A stretch of DNA of 64,000 nucleotides, taken from positions 600,609 through 664,608 of the forward strand of contig CAJINV010000018.1 in NCBI GenBank assembly GCA_905178155.1, written 5' to 3'. This DNA comes from Amoebophrya sp. A120. Its lineage: Eukaryota > Sar > Dinophyceae > Syndiniales > Amoebophryaceae. The notes below the pieces were generated by a model that saw nothing but the letters and a program-made list of their open reading frames with translations, made no database searches and was not told the DNA's origin. The position numbers and the translations under genes were made by a program. Shown here one piece after another: positions 63,386-64,000 of the stretch. Every line of letters starts with the position of its first letter. Position 1 is the first letter of the stretch.

Positions 63386-64000
63386 TTTGGCGGATGGTGA
63401 CGGCGGATGTGCTCGTAGAAGACGGACGAGATGTGGCTGTCGCTGCTATTTTGTGGTGCAGAAAGTAGTAGATGCAGCACAAGGCGCCTCTGTGGAGAAG
63501 TCAATTCACCTTGTCCTCCTGATCCGCGTCGACGTCGCGCTGTGGTGCGCCGTCGTGGTCGTGTGGTGGAGGTTGTAGTACGCAGATTTTTTCTTTCTTG
63601 ATTTTATGTCTTGTACCTACTTCTTTCTGGTTGTGATCTCCTCTGTTTCGTACATCAAGCTTCGACACACCAATATAAATATTTCGTCGTGCTGACCAGC
63701 CTTACGTTGAAGCTGAGTGACCCTTGACCAAATTAATACAACATGAGCATCATCCCGCGGCCCAATTCGTGCACGAAAAAAAAACTAGTTTTATTTTTTG
63801 CCAGCACAGAAATCATCTATATCTTTCATCCTGTGCGGTCCCCTAAACTGGAATAGCATGCGAAGAATCTCGCTGCACAAGACCCAAAGTCGTAGCTGTT
63901 GAAACAACACGAGCTGGTAGAAGTCTCCTCGTAGTTACGTCAGTTTTTAGTTCCGTCTTCAAGACAATACGAACTTCACATCTTCGACAACGATTACGAT
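63386..64000. other. Gene-free right end of window
   Basis: AT-rich with no convincing coding frame, RNA gene or transposon terminus. Confidence 0.35.

Overview
This is a 64 kb piece of a eukaryotic nuclear genome, most likely from an alveolate related to dinoflagellates. The best fit by inference is a parasitic syndinian such as Amoebophrya. The main evidence is the intron architecture. Almost every intron in the window is a mobile introner element with terminal inverted repeats (TIRs), a 5 bp target-site duplication (TSD) and non-GT-AG ends, which matches what I recall of published Amoebophrya genomes. A flagellar outer-arm-type dynein heavy chain shows that the organism builds an axoneme. 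No database search was possible, so the taxon remains an inference.

Layout. 1-716: 5' part of an unknown gene on the minus strand, cut by the window edge. 1519-2585: 5'-truncated non-LTR retrotransposon fragment. 3913-7577: unknown coiled-coil protein (plus). 7707-8712: unknown charged coiled-coil protein (minus). 9522-12854: unknown low-complexity protein (minus). 13591-15699: PIF/Harbinger-like non-autonomous DNA transposon with a TAA duplication. 16825-39015: dynein heavy chain of about 4,600 residues in 29 exons (minus). 40749-47914: membrane-anchored FkbM-family methyltransferase of about 1,120 residues in 17 exons (minus). 49581-50960: small unknown protein in 4 exons (minus). 52322-52855: AAAATCGATTTTGC-type tandem array. 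52856-59700: apparently intact non-LTR retrotransposon (plus). 60055-62420: further copies of the AAAATCGATTTTGC motif, first as a short array and then scattered through unique GC-rich DNA. 62420-64000: mostly empty, with one possible first exon.

I delimited 58 introner elements in six genes, in about twelve terminal-repeat families (A to L here). Their ends read TAT...ATA. By my count 37 have an identical 5 bp direct repeat at both ends and 13 more match at 4 of 5 positions. Removing the element plus one repeat copy restores the reading frame at the junctions I translated. In the dynein this recreates conserved sequence across junctions, including through a 21 nt microexon. Family C sits in both orientations relative to its host genes, so it appears to be spliced whichever strand is transcribed. 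Nearly all families share the internal motif GCATNACAAA or its complement TTTGTNATGC. The dynein gene also carries four ordinary GT-AG introns, so two intron populations coexist. One family A element is itself interrupted by a 1,887 bp DNA transposon with an 8 bp duplication, and the empty site can be read from sister elements.

The genes do not form an operon or an evident pathway. Two gene products are assignable (axonemal motility and glycan/small-molecule methylation in the secretory system); the other host genes are of unknown function.
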